This document shows, in pieces, positions 30,980 to 32,138 of a DNA stretch of 32,138 nucleotides (position 1 is the first letter of the stretch; the number at the start of each line of letters is the position of its first letter). The DNA is from Phallusia fumigata (Eukaryota; Chordata; Ascidiacea; Phlebobranchia; Ascidiidae), in assembly GCA_008931825.1 (NCBI GenBank), contig QXVZ01018042.1:1-32138 (forward strand), written 5' to 3'. A program made the translations under genes and the position numbers. Under the pieces are notes generated by a model, which did not search any database, was not told where the DNA came from, and saw only the letters and a list, made by a program, of their open reading frames with translations.

Positions 30980-32138
30980 CTGTGGATAAGGGAGATATTT
31001 CATTCACGTTTGAAGGCTGAAACAATAATGGACAGAAAACAAACAAATTATAATTATAAATGAGAGTTATTGCAATGATCAATATCACAGACAGCATGAA
31101 CATCGACGATGGAAGTAAAATTACTAGGTATGAAAACAAATTTACAAGAAACACGGTCAGTTGATTAAAAACATAGGAATATATAATTGGCCAAAACACG
31201 GCATCGTCAGTTCCTTATTCGAATAGAATTTGAATATAATCTATTTGTAAAATCCAGCAACTACAAATGGTGCGTGATGACTCCACACAAAGCTCGTTCC
31301 TTTAAAGCAGTTGTGTAAAATAGCAAAAGTTAAAATCAAATTAAAAAGTATTACGCTTGTCTTAGACTGGGTTGCCAGCCTGGGGTCAGATTTAGGAGCA
31401 TTTTTTTGAAAGACGTTCGAAAGATGAATGACAAACGTCTGAAGGCAACAAAAACCCGTCTAAAATTGTTTAAATTTCCACGCGAATACAACTTTTGTCA
31501 CTCTACACCCACACAACGCCTTTCACGAGCAACACCATCTGCTTTCTTCGCCAATGCACATAATTGTACGCAAGCCGTTGGGGATATCTCATTAACTCCT
31601 TGCCCTTGCGTTGTAGCCGCGCCAAGGACGTCACTTAGGCATGCTGTGATTGTGTGACCTTTCAGTTAAGTGAAGTGCGGTTACGCAAAGTAGTAATGCA
31701 GAAAGGTCGTACGGACGCGTAATCAGTCGGAGCGCTATAGCTGGATTGTGATAAAGGGTGCTGGAGGGGTGAGACGTGGATCTGCGGTAGGGCGGTGCGT
31801 GTGGGGACGTTGGGTGTTCGGCAAACAGGGGTTATTTGAAGGTTACAAACGTCACATTTTCGCAAGGACAGCGTAATGACTGATATAAATGTAAGGGCAA
31901 GTTTAATTTTATGCACAAAAAATACTACTAAAATATTACTACGTTCCGAAACGACGAAAACTATTTTGTGAAGAATACAATAACGTAACGTTTTTACCTA
32001 ACATGGAATTGTTTTTATCACATGTTTGCAAATAGATAAACTTTTCATAAACTAGAGAGGTGGCGTTCTCGATATTTTCATTCCACATACACTACCACGG
32101 GGGAATGATGTTCTCCACATATACCATTTTCTTCATTA
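30980..32138 (-). other. ache: Upstream acetylcholinesterase intron, no further exon seen
   Basis: Since the exon at 30749-30979 starts with a split codon, the gene continues upstream, but I found no sequence resembling the preceding ChE segment (VCPxxxxA...) in this 1.16 kb. The - strand open frame at 31662-31916 begins with a signal-peptide-like stretch, but its first codon is GTG and it has no domain, so it is not called. A G-rich run on the + strand at 31755-31812 is low-complexity. Confidence 0.6.

Noticed and set aside
31755..31812. G-quadruplex
   Set aside because: Several GGG runs occur but loops between them are long, so a stable quadruplex is unlikely.
31662..31916. Small secreted protein on the - strand with a signal-like start
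   Set aside because: The first codon is GTG, not ATG, and it lies in an acetylcholinesterase intron with no domain or splice support.

Overview
The window looks like nuclear DNA of a small-genome invertebrate chordate, most probably an ascidian of the Ciona type. This is inference, from three things: a chordate-style cholinesterase with a separate tail exon, many short exons with GT-AG introns, and degenerate hAT MITEs and tRNA-derived SINEs. The sequence is AT-rich but not CpG-depleted. No bacterial operon, rRNA gene, CRISPR array or intact autonomous transposon is visible. Coding sequence is sparse and sits in exons of 77-231 bp, so most open frames of 60-150 codons here are chance.

Two genes can be identified, each only by its 3' end, and they converge. 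On the + strand, 1509-3103 holds the last three exons of an M13-family zinc metallopeptidase of the neprilysin/endothelin-converting-enzyme group. They carry the DVHSP...FR substrate-site motif and the terminal Cys-x-x-Trp, and an AATAAA lies 95 bp past the stop. On the - strand, 30979-26792 holds the last three exons of an acetylcholinesterase. They carry the catalytic-His motif GVMHGYE, the CAFW segment near the end of the catalytic domain, and a separate tail exon with the Trp-x6-Trp-x6-Trp (WAT) helix and a C-terminal Cys, which is the T-type subunit that tetramerises on ColQ or PRiMA. All splice phases match: 0 and 2 in the peptidase, 2 and 1 in the esterase. Upstream exons of both genes lie outside the window.

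The 23 kb between the two stop codons has no gene I can identify. It holds a 70-bp minisatellite (7142-7403), a ~700-bp duplication whose first copy is bounded on both sides by single Ns (8313-9009 and 9121-9819, likely an assembly or haplotype artefact), three consensus CRE sites (10276-10449), a 61-nt near-perfect hairpin (18319-18379) and a diverged tandem repeat (18773-19025). Some weak exon-like segments are listed as candidates only.

Three hAT-type MITEs are present. Two have recognisable 8-bp target duplications (189-492 and 28717-29002). The third (28075-28321) ends 34 bp from an acetylcholinesterase splice acceptor. SINE and LINE 3' ends lie at 899-1182, 30151-30246 and 30560-30657.
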